A DNA stretch of 22,630 bases from Bacteroidales bacterium. GTDB lineage: Bacteria > Bacteroidota > Bacteroidia > Bacteroidales > UBA3824. The notes under the pieces were generated by a model, which saw only the letters and a list, made by a program, of their open reading frames with translations, was not told the DNA's origin and ran no database searches. Below, piece after piece: positions 1-7,631 of this stretch (position 1 is its first letter; each line of letters begins with the position of its first letter). The DNA lies in assembly GCA_017543645.1 (NCBI GenBank), contig JAFYFR010000056.1:1-22630 (forward strand), written 5' to 3'. The position numbers and the translations under genes were made by a program.

Positions 1-2
1 CT

Positions 3-518
3 GTTTTGGGTGTGGATATGTCGTCGACCGGCGAAGTTGGCTGCCTTGGCAACGATTTCAACGAGGCTCTTATGAATGCCCTTCTTTCGGTTGGATTCAA
101 AGTTCCCGAAAAAGGCGTGCTCGTATCTTCTGGCGATGCTAAGGGCAAAGTTGACCTTCTTGAACCCTGCAAAATGCTGCAAGACAAGGGCGTGAAGATT
201 TTTGCTACCGCCGGCACAAGTAAATTTCTTGCCGAAAACGGTATCAAATCAGAAACTCTCTGCTGGCCCGACGAACAAGGCGGCGAAAACATTATGCAGG
301 CAATTGCCGACCACAAAATCGACTTGGTTATCAATATCCCCAAAAACCAAACCAAGCGCGAACTCACCAATGGTTACAAGATTCGCCGCGCCGCCATCGA
401 CCACAACATTCCGTTGATGACCAACGCACGTCTTGCCAAAGCATTTATCAGCGCATTCTGCCAAAAGGATATGAACGACATAGCCATTAAATCTTGGCAG
501 GAGTATATGGGAAGATAA
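3..518 (+). CDS. carB: Carbamoyl-phosphate synthase large subunit, C-terminal end (partial)
   Basis: This is the 3' end of carB. The frame is open to the left edge, so the apparent start near position 6 is internal. The visible part begins with the conserved VLGVDMSSTGEVGCLG stretch at the end of the second ATP-grasp half. It continues into the MGS-like allosteric domain (GVLVSSGDAKGKVDL, then KIFATAGTSKFL, then DLVINIPKNQTK and the NARLAKAF helix). In the family the enzyme makes carbamoyl phosphate from glutamine-derived ammonia, bicarbonate and two ATP for pyrimidine and arginine synthesis, and the MGS domain binds effectors such as UMP, IMP or ornithine. The reading frame ends at a TAA just ahead of a strong terminator, so carB is the last gene of its unit. 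The partner carA is not in the window. Confidence 0.95.
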   Translation, partial: VLGVDMSSTGEVGCLGNDFNEALMNALLSVGFKVPEKGVLVSSGDAKGKVDLLEPCKMLQDKGVKIFATAGTSKFLAENGIKSETLCWPDEQGGENIMQAIADHKIDLVINIPKNQTKRELTNGYKIRRAAIDHNIPLMTNARLAKAFISAFCQKDMNDIAIKSWQEYMGR

Positions 519-540
519 TCACCTGTCAATCTGAATAATT

Positions 541-583
541 AAGCACGAAACCAATCGGAAATGATTGATTTCGTGCTTTTTTT
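541..583 (+). terminator. Intrinsic terminator after carB
   Basis: A hairpin with arms AAGCACGAAACCAATC and GATTGATTTCGTGCTT (one mismatch) and a short loop is followed directly by a T run at 577-583. It sits 22 bases after the carB stop and separates carB from the convergent comM gene. Confidence 0.9.
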
Positions 584-604
584 ATGTCGTTTTAGTAGAA
601 AATC

Positions 605-2146
605 TTATCTAAAACCCCAGTTTTCGCGGTCGAGACTGCGGTAGGTGATGGCCTCGGCAATGTGGGCGGCGGTTATGTTTTCGGATTCGGCAAGGTCGGC
701 AATTGTGCGTGCAACCTTTAAGATACGGTCGTAGGCGCGAGCCGAGAGTTTCAGCTTTTCCATAATATTTTTGAGCAGGGTAACGCTCGCCTCGTCTAAC
801 TGGCAGAAAGTACGTATCTTGGCAGATGTCATTTGTGCGTTGCAGTGTATCAGAGGACAGTCGGCGTAACGTTTCTGCTGTATTTCGCGGGCGGCAATAA
901 CCCTTTTGCGGATTTCTGCGCTCGATTCGCCAGGAGTCTGTTTCGACAGTTCTCGGAACGGTACGGGAACCACCTCCACATGAAGGTCGATTCGGTCTAA
1001 TAGCGGACCCGAAATACGGTTGAGATATTTCTGCACTTGCGACGGCGAGCAGACGCACTCTTTGTCGGGGTGGTTGTAATATCCGCACGGACAAGGGTTC
1101 ATCGATGCAACAAGCATAAATCCTGCTGGATAGTTTACTGTGAATTTGGCTCGGGATATGGTGATTTCGCGGTCTTCCAACGGCTGACGAAGCACTTCGA
1201 GAACCTGACGTTTAAACTCGGGCAGCTCGTCCAAGAACAATACTCCGTTGTGCGCCAACGAAATTTCGCCCGGCTGGGGATATGTTCCACCGCCCACGAG
1301 AGCCACATCGCTGATAGTGTGGTGCGGGCTGCGGAACGGACGTTTGGTCATAAGTGCCGAACCCGCCGGAAGTGTCCCTGCAACTGAATGTATCTTGGTG
1401 GTTTCGAGCGACTCGCGAAGTGTGAACGGCGGCAGAATCGACGGAATACGCTTTGCTAACATTGTTTTGCCTGCGCCGGGAGGTCCCACCATTATCACAT
1501 TGTGTCCACCGGCGGCGGCTATCTCGAGGGCGCGTTTTACATTGGTCTGACCCTTAACGTCGGCAAAGTCGAGGTCGATGGTGTCGAAATGTTCAAAAAA
1601 CTCCTTGCGGGTGTCGATAATTGTCTGTTCTATTGAGTCCTGACCGTTGAAAAAATCCACAACTTCCTGAATATTATGCGCTCCGTAAACTTCGAGATTG
1701 TTTACCACGGCTGCCTCGCGAGCGTTTTCGGCAGGAAGGATAATGCCTTTGAATTTTTCTTTAACGGCTTGAATAGCAATTGGTAACGCTCCTTTGATAG
1801 GCTTGATAGTGCCATCGAGCGAGAGTTCGCCAAGAATAATGTAGTCGCTCACCTTATCGGCACAGAGTTGTTCCGATGCGGCGAGAATGCCTATGGCGAG
1901 CGGTAAGTCATACGCGGAGCCTTCTTTGCGGATGTCGGCGGGAGCGAGGTTGATTACTATCTTTCTGCCCGGCATCCTTAAACCGATAGTCCTGAGTGCC
2001 GATTCAATTCGCTGCTGGCTCTCCTTTACTGCGTTGTCGGGGAGTCCCACCATAAAAATAGCCATACCCGGCGACGAATCAATCTCTACTGTTACCGTAA
2101 GGGCATCGATACCATGCACCGCGCTCGCGTATGTCTTTACTAACAT
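605..2146 (-). CDS. comM: YifB/ComM family Mg-chelatase-like AAA+ ATPase
   Basis: The protein has 513 aa, the usual length for the YifB/ComM family. Residues about 1-170 form the ChlI-like N-terminal domain with a Lon-protease-like fold ([14 protein letters not shown] near 34-47). Residues about 195-400 form the AAA+ core, with Walker A GPPGAGKT at 221-228 and Walker B GVLFLDE at 301-307. A Cys-rich insert lies at 352-366 (PCPCGY...KECVC). The Mg_chelatase_C helical domain is at about 410-513. In naturally transformable bacteria ComM is a hexameric helicase that promotes branch migration of integrated donor DNA; whether this organism is transformable cannot be seen here. It lies downstream of the TonB receptor on the same strand but behind a terminator, so it is probably transcribed separately. 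Confidence 0.93.
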   Translation of the reverse strand: MLVKTYASAVHGIDALTVTVEIDSSPGMAIFMVGLPDNAVKESQQRIESALRTIGLRMPGRKIVINLAPADIRKEGSAYDLPLAIGILAASEQLCADKVSDYIILGELSLDGTIKPIKGALPIAIQAVKEKFKGIILPAENAREAAVVNNLEVYGAHNIQEVVDFFNGQDSIEQTIIDTRKEFFEHFDTIDLDFADVKGQTNVKRALEIAAAGGHNVIMVGPPGAGKTMLAKRIPSILPPFTLRESLETTKIHSVAGTLPAGSALMTKRPFRSPHHTISDVALVGGGTYPQPGEISLAHNGVLFLDELPEFKRQVLEVLRQPLEDREITISRAKFTVNYPAGFMLVASMNPCPCGYYNHPDKECVCSPSQVQKYLNRISGPLLDRIDLHVEVVPVPFRELSKQTPGESSAEIRKRVIAAREIQQKRYADCPLIHCNAQMTSAKIRTFCQLDEASVTLLKNIMEKLKLSARAYDRILKVARTIADLAESENITAAHIAEAITYRSLDRENWGFR

Positions 2147-2198
2147 TTTTTTAATACTTTGTTTTTGATGATGTTTAAAATCTTAGTTATTTGTGCTA

Positions 2199-2206
2199 CA
2201 AATATA
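2199..2206 (-). promoter_or_regulatory. Candidate -7 element upstream of comM
   Basis: On the minus strand the sequence reads TATATTTG, matching the Bacteroidota -7 consensus TAnnTTTG, about 50 bases before the comM start. No TTTG is present at the expected -33 position, so this is a partial match. Confidence 0.4.
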
Positions 2207-2270
2207 CAATATCTTGATAAATGAGGAGGAGTTTTGGAAATTTTTTTTTGGGGAAAAATTTTGGATATAA

Positions 2271-2303
2271 AAAAACACCGCCCCATTGCTGAGCGGTGTT
2301 TTT
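2271..2303 (-). terminator. Intrinsic terminator after the TonB receptor gene
   Basis: Perfect 11-bp arms AAAAACACCGC and GCGGTGTTTTT enclose an 11-base loop. On the minus strand the hairpin is followed by a T run. It lies 25 bases beyond the stop of the receptor gene and isolates it from comM. Confidence 0.9.
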
Positions 2304-2327
2304 AATAATTATGTTATATTCTGAGCC

Positions 2328-5300
2328 TTAGAATATGTATTTCAAGCCAATCTGTCCGCGCCAGCGAGAATAGTAGTCGCTGTATGAGCGCATATTGTAG
2401 TTGGCATCGTGGAGGAATTGGTATTTCCTGTTCTTAGCGTCGAATGTAACGGGATTGTAATATGCGTAAGAACCGGCAGTACTACCATAGCGTCCCCATT
2501 CGCTTGAGAACATATTGCTGATGTTAAGAATGTCGAATGTGAATTCGATAGTGTGCGTGCGTTTGCCAGCGTTGAACTTGAACTGCTGTGCAAAGTGGAA
2601 GTCGAAATGGTGCTCGAAATCCTCGTTGTCGGCAAAACGCTCGTAGTATTCGCCACGGTGTTCGCTCAGATAGTCGTCGGCAGCAAGCCAAGCCTTCATA
2701 TTGGCTCTTTGCTGTTCGGGAGTATATTTACCTTTGTCATCAACGAGAAACTCCATTTTGTCGAGTTGCTCATCAGTAGGAATGAAGAAGAGGTCGTTGC
2801 TATTGGAACCATCTCCATTCAGGTCGCCGTTGTAATAGAGGCAGTAAGGTGCTCCCGATGTTCCTGTGTAGATGAGGCTGACTGTTGATTTCCAATGTTT
2901 AGCATACTCTTTGGCGTATGTTACAGATGCTGTTACGCGGTGTGGAAAATTGTATGCCGAACGACCGATTTCTGGATTGTTGGGGTTGCGGCGGATGTAG
3001 TTGTAGTTGTAGTTAGATTGTGCAACCGAACTTGTACCGCTGCTGACAGATACCGAGTTGGTATGAGTGTAACTTGCAGTGAGCGAAAGTCCGAAGTTGA
3101 ATTTTTTCTTTCCTGAGAACGAGAGACTGTAAGAGTGTCCGTCGTTGGTATTGTCAAGCACGTAGATGTTGCTGAAAGGTGTTCCGCCTGTAATCTTCTT
3201 CATATATGTGCGGTCGTCGTAATCGTTGTCTTTGATAACGCCAGAGAGGTTTTTCTGTCCGTCCACATCGTAGGCGTAGTTGTAGTAAATCACATCGTTG
3301 ATTGATCGGGAGTAGAGCCATTCAGCAGTCCAGTCGATACCACCGAGAGCGAAATCAAGAGCGAGATTGTAACGGAGCGACTGTGCAAATTTGAAATCCT
3401 TGGTGAATACGTTGATTGTTTGCGAACCTGATGCAGAGAGTTTGTCTGTGTTGGCTTTCTGACCGTTCGGATCGGTGATAAAAGTAAGTTGCTCCATATC
3501 TTTGGCGTTGTATTTAGATTGAACGTCGAATGTAGAAAGCTGGATGCCTGTGTTAGAGAAGTTGTTGCTCAACCATACAAATGGGATACGTCCTGTGAAC
3601 ACGCCCACACCTCCGCGGAGTACGTAGTTGCGGTTGCCGTTGATTTCCCAGCGGAATCCTACTCGTGGCGACCACATTGGGCTACTGCTGAGTTTGTGGT
3701 TTGTTTCAACATCCCATCCCTGCTCCTTGGCGTATTGGTTGAAAGGCTCGTTAGCAGTAGGTGTGTCAAAAAACAATGGAATGTCCATTCTGATACCGTA
3801 TGTGAGGTCGATGTCGTTGGTAACAGACCATTTGTCTTGAACATAGAAACCAACCTGACCTGCTCCGAATTTGGCTTTCCACAACGGGTCGCCGGTAACG
3901 TCAACATTAGCGCTACCATAGCGGTATCGGTTAAGAGTGTTAACTTCTGAGATGTTTCCGCTCTGGTCTTCTACTGTTGTAGTTGCATGTCCGTTGGCAA
4001 ATGCAATGAAATACTCGGGAGAGTTAAAGTAGTATGTGCCGTAAATATCTTGGATAAAGATGTTTCCGAATTTGTAAAACTCGTTGTGAGTACCAAATGT
4101 AATTGTGTGCTTGCCTTTGTACCATGTGAAGTTGTCGGTAACGGTAAAAATGTCTTGATCGAGACCGTTTGCACCTGAGCTACGTTCTGTTCCGATATTG
4201 ATAGAGCCGTCGCCTACGTTGCTTATCTGAATCATCGGAAAAGTACCGAAGGGGTCGCGGCTGTCGCGTACACGCACGTAAGATGTCTTGAACTCGTTGC
4301 TGAGTTTGTCGGTGAAGCGGCTTTGAAGTTCAGCGGCAAAGGTGTTGGTGGTCGATGAGTAGTCCATCAAGTAGTCGTTTGTATTAAGGCTTGTAGCACT
4401 ATTGTTGTATCGCAGTGATTTGGCATCAACAATACGCCAGCTGAACGCAGCCTTATGACGTGAACCGATATTGAAGTCGAGTTTTATACCAGCTTTCTCG
4501 GATTTTGTATAATTGTCTTTGTTAGCATATGTGCCGGTGTAGCCCAGTTCTGTTAATTTTTGCATAATTTCGTTAGCCTCGGCGACACCAACCTTTGATG
4601 CGGCTGAGCCCAAGCCATAGTTGTCGGGATATTCCTTGTCGGTTGTTTCGTAGTTAACAAAGAAGAAAATCTTGTTTTTAATAATGGGACCGCCAACTGT
4701 AGCACCGATGCGGTATTCGAGTTCGTCCTGGTATTTCTCGCATTTTTTGCCGTTCATAAGAGTGTAGTTGTTACCTATAAGGCTTTCGTTGAGCCAGTTG
4801 GCATAAATAGAGCCGTGAAAATTGTTTGTTCCTGACTTGGTAACAGCGTTGACCGAACCTCCGGTAAAGCCGCTCTGACGAACATCGAAAGGAGCAACGC
4901 TCACTTGAATCTGTTCAATGGTCTCCATCGAGATGGGCTGAGCATCTGCCATACCGCCGTTGCTGCCGCTTGCTGTAAGTCCGAACACGTCGTTGTTCAT
5001 TGCACCGTCTACTTGGAAAGAGTTGTAGCGGTTGTGCGTGCCGGCAAAGCTCATCGCGCCGTTTTGCGAAATTGTAATCTGGGGATTGAGGCGGGCAGCG
5101 TCGGCTACCGAGTGCGAGATAGATGGCAGGTTCTGAATGTCTTCGTTGGTAACGCGAGAGCCTGCGCCAGTCTTGTTAGCGTCAAACTTGTTTTCGCCAA
5201 CTACCACTACCTCTTTGAGTTCGGTGGTGTTTGCCCTCAATTGGGCGTTGTATTTGGCATCCTCGCCGAGCGAGAGCTGAACATCGTTGAAAATCTCGTT

Positions 5301-5564
5301 GTTGAGACCTACAAACGAATAAGTGATGGTGTAAGGGCCGCCCGGACGCATACCTTGAATAAAATAGCGTCCGTTCTCGTTGGTAATACATGCGTACTGT
5401 GTGCCAGACGGTACGTGAACTGCAATAACTGTAGCTCCCGGAAGGGTTTCGCCGCTGTCGTCGGTAACTTGTCCCGAAATCGACGATGTGGTTACCTGTG
5501 CCGATGCCGTGCCGATAAACAAGGTCATCAGCAATGCCAGAATCAGATAGAAATTGTTTTTCAT
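2328..5564 (-). CDS. Oar-like TonB-dependent outer-membrane receptor
   Basis: The protein has 1078 aa. A signal peptide (residues 1-22, cut at TASA/Q) is followed by a carboxypeptidase-regulatory-like beta-sandwich at about 28-110, a TonB-box-like ELKEVVVVGE at 115-124, and a plug with VDGAMNNDVFG near 185-194. The plug also carries QSGFTGGSVNAVTKSGTNNF (about 230-249), a signature I associate with the Oar branch of the family. The remaining part is a large aromatic-rich beta barrel ending in KYIF, a C-terminal aromatic suited to BAM insertion. Such receptors use TonB-ExbBD energy for uptake of large ligands, but the substrate cannot be read from sequence. There is no SusD-like lipoprotein beside it, which argues against a polysaccharide-utilisation locus. 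It may be co-transcribed with pdxJ, 70 bases upstream. Confidence 0.92.
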   Translation of the reverse strand: MKNNFYLILALLMTLFIGTASAQVTTSSISGQVTDDSGETLPGATVIAVHVPSGTQYACITNENGRYFIQGMRPGGPYTITYSFVGLNNEIFNDVQLSLGEDAKYNAQLRANTTELKEVVVVGENKFDANKTGAGSRVTNEDIQNLPSISHSVADAARLNPQITISQNGAMSFAGTHNRYNSFQVDGAMNNDVFGLTASGSNGGMADAQPISMETIEQIQVSVAPFDVRQSGFTGGSVNAVTKSGTNNFHGSIYANWLNESLIGNNYTLMNGKKCEKYQDELEYRIGATVGGPIIKNKIFFFVNYETTDKEYPDNYGLGSAASKVGVAEANEIMQKLTELGYTGTYANKDNYTKSEKAGIKLDFNIGSRHKAAFSWRIVDAKSLRYNNSATSLNTNDYLMDYSSTTNTFAAELQSRFTDKLSNEFKTSYVRVRDSRDPFGTFPMIQISNVGDGSINIGTERSSGANGLDQDIFTVTDNFTWYKGKHTITFGTHNEFYKFGNIFIQDIYGTYYFNSPEYFIAFANGHATTTVEDQSGNISEVNTLNRYRYGSANVDVTGDPLWKAKFGAGQVGFYVQDKWSVTNDIDLTYGIRMDIPLFFDTPTANEPFNQYAKEQGWDVETNHKLSSSPMWSPRVGFRWEINGNRNYVLRGGVGVFTGRIPFVWLSNNFSNTGIQLSTFDVQSKYNAKDMEQLTFITDPNGQKANTDKLSASGSQTINVFTKDFKFAQSLRYNLALDFALGGIDWTAEWLYSRSINDVIYYNYAYDVDGQKNLSGVIKDNDYDDRTYMKKITGGTPFSNIYVLDNTNDGHSYSLSFSGKKKFNFGLSLTASYTHTNSVSVSSGTSSVAQSNYNYNYIRRNPNNPEIGRSAYNFPHRVTASVTYAKEYAKHWKSTVSLIYTGTSGAPYCLYYNGDLNGDGSNSNDLFFIPTDEQLDKMEFLVDDKGKYTPEQQRANMKAWLAADDYLSEHRGEYYERFADNEDFEHHFDFHFAQQFKFNAGKRTHTIEFTFDILNISNMFSSEWGRYGSTAGSYAYYNPVTFDAKNRKYQFLHDANYNMRSYSDYYSRWRGQIGLKYIF

Positions 5565-5604
5565 ATAATTATCAATTTTAGTAAATGATGTTTGTTTGTT
5601 TTCT

Positions 5605-5637
5605 AATTATGAATTGTGAATTATGAATTGTGAATTA
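5605..5637. repeat. Short tandem repeat at the end of pdxJ
   Basis: The 14-mer AATTATGAATTGTG occurs twice in tandem (5605-5618 and 5619-5632), followed by a third partial copy that includes the pdxJ stop codon. It is AT-rich and non-coding apart from that overlap. Its function is unknown. Confidence 0.7.
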
Positions 5638-6369
5638 AACATACGCTTGGTTAATTCTATCGAGATACATTCCTATCGTATTTTCGAGTCCGTAGTAGAG
5701 CGCGTCGCAGATAAGCGCATGGCCTATCGACACCTCTTTTACGCCCGGCACGTTTTTGAGAAAGTGTGTAAGGTTTTGGAGGCTGAGGTCGTGACCTGCG
5801 TTAACCTCGATTCCGCGTTCCAAAGCCAGTTCCGCTGCCTCGCGAAACGGTTTTACAGCCGCCTCGGGGTCGGTAGGAAACATCGAAGCGTAAGGCTCGG
5901 TGTATAGTTCCACACGGTCGGCACCGCAGTCGCCAGCGTGAAGTATGTTTTCGTGGTGCGTGTCCACAAATACCGAAACACGTATGCCGGCATTTTTGAA
6001 CTTGGCAATCACCTCGCGCAGGAATGGTTTGTATTTTACAACGTCCCAGCCGTGGTTAGAGGTAATCTGTCCGGGCGCATCGGGCACAAGTGTTACCTGC
6101 GTTGGCTTAACTTCGAGCACAAGGTCGGTAAATCTTGCGTCGGGATAGCCCTCGATGTTGAACTCGGTCTTTACCAATGGTTTGAGCAGACGGACATCAT
6201 TGTATCTGATATGGCGTTCGTCGGGACGTGGATGTACTGTAATGCCCTGTGCGCCAAATCTTTCACAGTCAACAGCCACCTGTTCTACATCGGGATTGTT
6301 GCCTCCACGTGCGTTGCGGATGGTTGCCACCTTGTTGATGTTGACGCTCAGTCTTGTTTTAGTATCCAT
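5635..6369 (-). CDS. pdxJ: Pyridoxine 5'-phosphate synthase
   Basis: The 244-aa protein matches PdxJ along its whole length. PdxJ is a TIM-barrel enzyme that condenses 1-deoxyxylulose 5-phosphate with 3-amino-2-oxopropyl phosphate to give pyridoxine 5'-phosphate in the DXP-dependent vitamin B6 pathway. Visible family motifs are VNINKVATIRNARGG near the N-terminus, GITVHPRPDERHI (the His and Arg that contact phosphate and substrate), NIEGYP with the catalytic Glu, EVNAGHDLS with the active-site His, and the phosphate-binding SIGHALI near the C-terminus. The ATG start fits the family's N-terminus. It is divergent from the CBS-protein gene, and the TonB receptor gene follows on the same strand. 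Confidence 0.96.
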   Translation of the reverse strand: MDTKTRLSVNINKVATIRNARGGNNPDVEQVAVDCERFGAQGITVHPRPDERHIRYNDVRLLKPLVKTEFNIEGYPDARFTDLVLEVKPTQVTLVPDAPGQITSNHGWDVVKYKPFLREVIAKFKNAGIRVSVFVDTHHENILHAGDCGADRVELYTEPYASMFPTDPEAAVKPFREAAELALERGIEVNAGHDLSLQNLTHFLKNVPGVKEVSIGHALICDALYYGLENTIGMYLDRINQAYV

Positions 6370-6406
6370 AATTACTTTATAATAATAGGTGTGATTAATT
6401 ATGCCG

Positions 6407-6414
6407 CAAAATTA
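6407..6414 (-). promoter_or_regulatory. Candidate -7 element upstream of pdxJ
   Basis: The minus strand reads TAATTTTG, a full match to TAnnTTTG, 38 bases ahead of the pdxJ start. No clear -33 TTTG lies at the expected distance; that part is an A/T run. Confidence 0.4.
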
Positions 6415-6469
6415 TAGATTTTATCTTTTTTTAAGTTTTTTTTATAGTAATTATTTGTAAAAAAACTAT

Positions 6470-6477
6470 TTACTTTG
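6470..6477 (+). promoter_or_regulatory. Candidate -7 element upstream of the CBS-protein gene
   Basis: TTACTTTG matches TAnnTTTG except at one base and lies about 20 bases before the ATG. It resembles the better rpmH element TAACTTTG. No properly spaced -33 element was found. Confidence 0.3.
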
Positions 6478-6498
6478 CCTTAACAAAAAACATCCGAT

Positions 6499-7161
6499 AT
6501 GACACTGTCTGAATTGATATCCACCACCATACCCCCGCTCAGTCCCGACGATACCGCAGCCGACGCGCTGCAGCTGATGGACGAGTTTAAAGTCAGCCAT
6601 TTGCCAATAGTCAGCAATCAAGATTACATGGGGCTGGTGGGCGAAACCGACATTTACGAGTTGGACGACGACACTCTGCCTGTATCCAACTGCCATTTGT
6701 CTATGCCGTTGCCATATATTACCGACAACCAGCACATATTTGAAGTGCTCGCAGCTGTTACCAACAGGAATATTTCGCTCATGCCGGTGCTATCGGCGCA
6801 AAACAAAACCTATCTTGGCGTGATAACCGAGGCTCAGCTTCTGCGCGGACTTGCCGAAGCCACCTCCGCCTCGTATGCTGGCGGCATTATCCAGATTGTT
6901 ACCAACCAGACACACTACTCGCCCGCGCTGATAGCTTCCGTGGTGGAGTCTAACGATATGAAAATCAAGAGTATGTTTACCAACGACATAGGCAACGATT
7001 TGGAAGTAACCATCAAGCTCAACGGATCCGACACCTCTGCTGTAATACAAGGGCTCGAACGCCACGGCTACCGCGTCAAGTCGGTTTACGAGGGCGACGG
7101 AAAATATACCGACCTTATGGAAGAACGCTTAGGCGCACTTTTGAGATATATGAACGTATGA
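6499..7161 (+). CDS. CBS-pair protein with an ACT-like C-terminal domain
   Basis: The protein has 220 aa, no signal peptide and no membrane segment. Residues about 8-60 and 68-120 form two CBS motifs (AADALQLMDEFKVSHLPIV with GLVGETDIYE; IFEVLAAVTNRNISLMPVL with LGVITEAQLL). CBS pairs bind adenosine-type ligands and act as energy or nucleotide sensors. Residues about 128-210 look like an ACT-type beta-alpha-beta domain (GIIQIVTNQTHYSPALIASV, then EVTIKLNGSDTSAVIQGLE). In many Bacteroidota a CBS protein sits near pdxJ and an NAD kinase gene; here pdxJ is divergent and no NAD kinase gene is present. The regulated partner is unknown. Confidence 0.82.
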   Translation: MTLSELISTTIPPLSPDDTAADALQLMDEFKVSHLPIVSNQDYMGLVGETDIYELDDDTLPVSNCHLSMPLPYITDNQHIFEVLAAVTNRNISLMPVLSAQNKTYLGVITEAQLLRGLAEATSASYAGGIIQIVTNQTHYSPALIASVVESNDMKIKSMFTNDIGNDLEVTIKLNGSDTSAVIQGLERHGYRVKSVYEGDGKYTDLMEERLGALLRYMNV

Positions 7162-7232
7162 TTTTTTGACACACCTTATATATATAGCCATTTTCGTAGG
7201 AAAAAAATATTTTCAAAAAACTATATTTATTT

Positions 7233-7263
7233 TTTGCAAACAAAAAAAATAACTCTAACTTTG
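7233..7263 (+). promoter_or_regulatory. Bacteroidota-type promoter of rpmH
   Basis: TTTG at 7233-7236, exactly 19 bases of spacer, then TAACTTTG at 7256-7263: a full match to the primary Bacteroidota sigma consensus. It lies 66 bases before the rpmH start, suiting a highly expressed ribosomal protein gene. Confidence 0.82.
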
Positions 7264-7329
7264 CCGTCCGAAAATCAGCGTATTTTCGCCGAAAGAATTT
7301 AGTATAAACACATTAATAAATAAAAGACA

Positions 7330-7494
7330 ATGAAACGCACATTTCAGCCTTCGATTAAGAAGCGTAAACACAAACACGGATTCAGAGAGCGTATGAAAAC
7401 AGCCAACGGACGCAAGGTATTATCCGCACGCCGCAGAAAAGGCAGAAAAAAACTTTCAGTATCGTCAGAACAGTGCTGCAGAGGCAAATATTAG
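7330..7494 (+). CDS. rpmH: 50S ribosomal protein L34
   Basis: A 54-aa, very basic protein that starts at the ATG at 7330 with [18 protein letters not shown] and continues with [20 protein letters not shown]. This is the invariant L34 pattern, found near the exit-tunnel side of the large subunit. The tail ([10 protein letters not shown]) is a lineage-specific extension with two adjacent cysteines. It has its own strong promoter and its own terminator, so it is probably monocistronic. The usual rnpA neighbour is not present. Confidence 0.96.
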   Translation: MKRTFQPSIKKRKHKHGFRERMKTANGRKVLSARRRKGRKKLSVSSEQCCRGKY

Positions 7495-7521
7495 TATTTG
7501 GCAGCATAGTTAGATGATGCG

Positions 7522-7557
7522 AAAACCCTCAATTCGCAAGTGGGATTGGGGTTTTTT
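7522..7557 (+). terminator. Intrinsic terminator after rpmH
   Basis: Arms AAAACCC(T)CAATTC and GGATTGGGGTTTT pair with one bulged T and one G-U pair. The right arm runs into T6 at 7552-7557. It lies 27 bases after the rpmH stop. Confidence 0.82.
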
Positions 7558-7631
7558 ACTTTGTACAGTGTTGGAACGCATTTGTTGCGTCATCGAATTA
7601 TTTTTTACAACATTATCATTTTGATATTTAA

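Noticed and set aside
609..1094. Arg/Pro-rich 161-codon frame within comM
   Set aside because: It shares the strand but not the frame of comM, and its composition is that of an out-of-frame reading.
4905..5588. A 227-codon open frame on the plus strand
   Set aside because: It is antisense to the signal peptide, plug and N-terminal domain of the TonB receptor, with a Cys/Val-rich product typical of a shadow frame and no family features.
5938..6417. A 159-codon open frame opposite pdxJ
   Set aside because: It lies wholly antisense to a clear pdxJ gene and has no recognisable motif.
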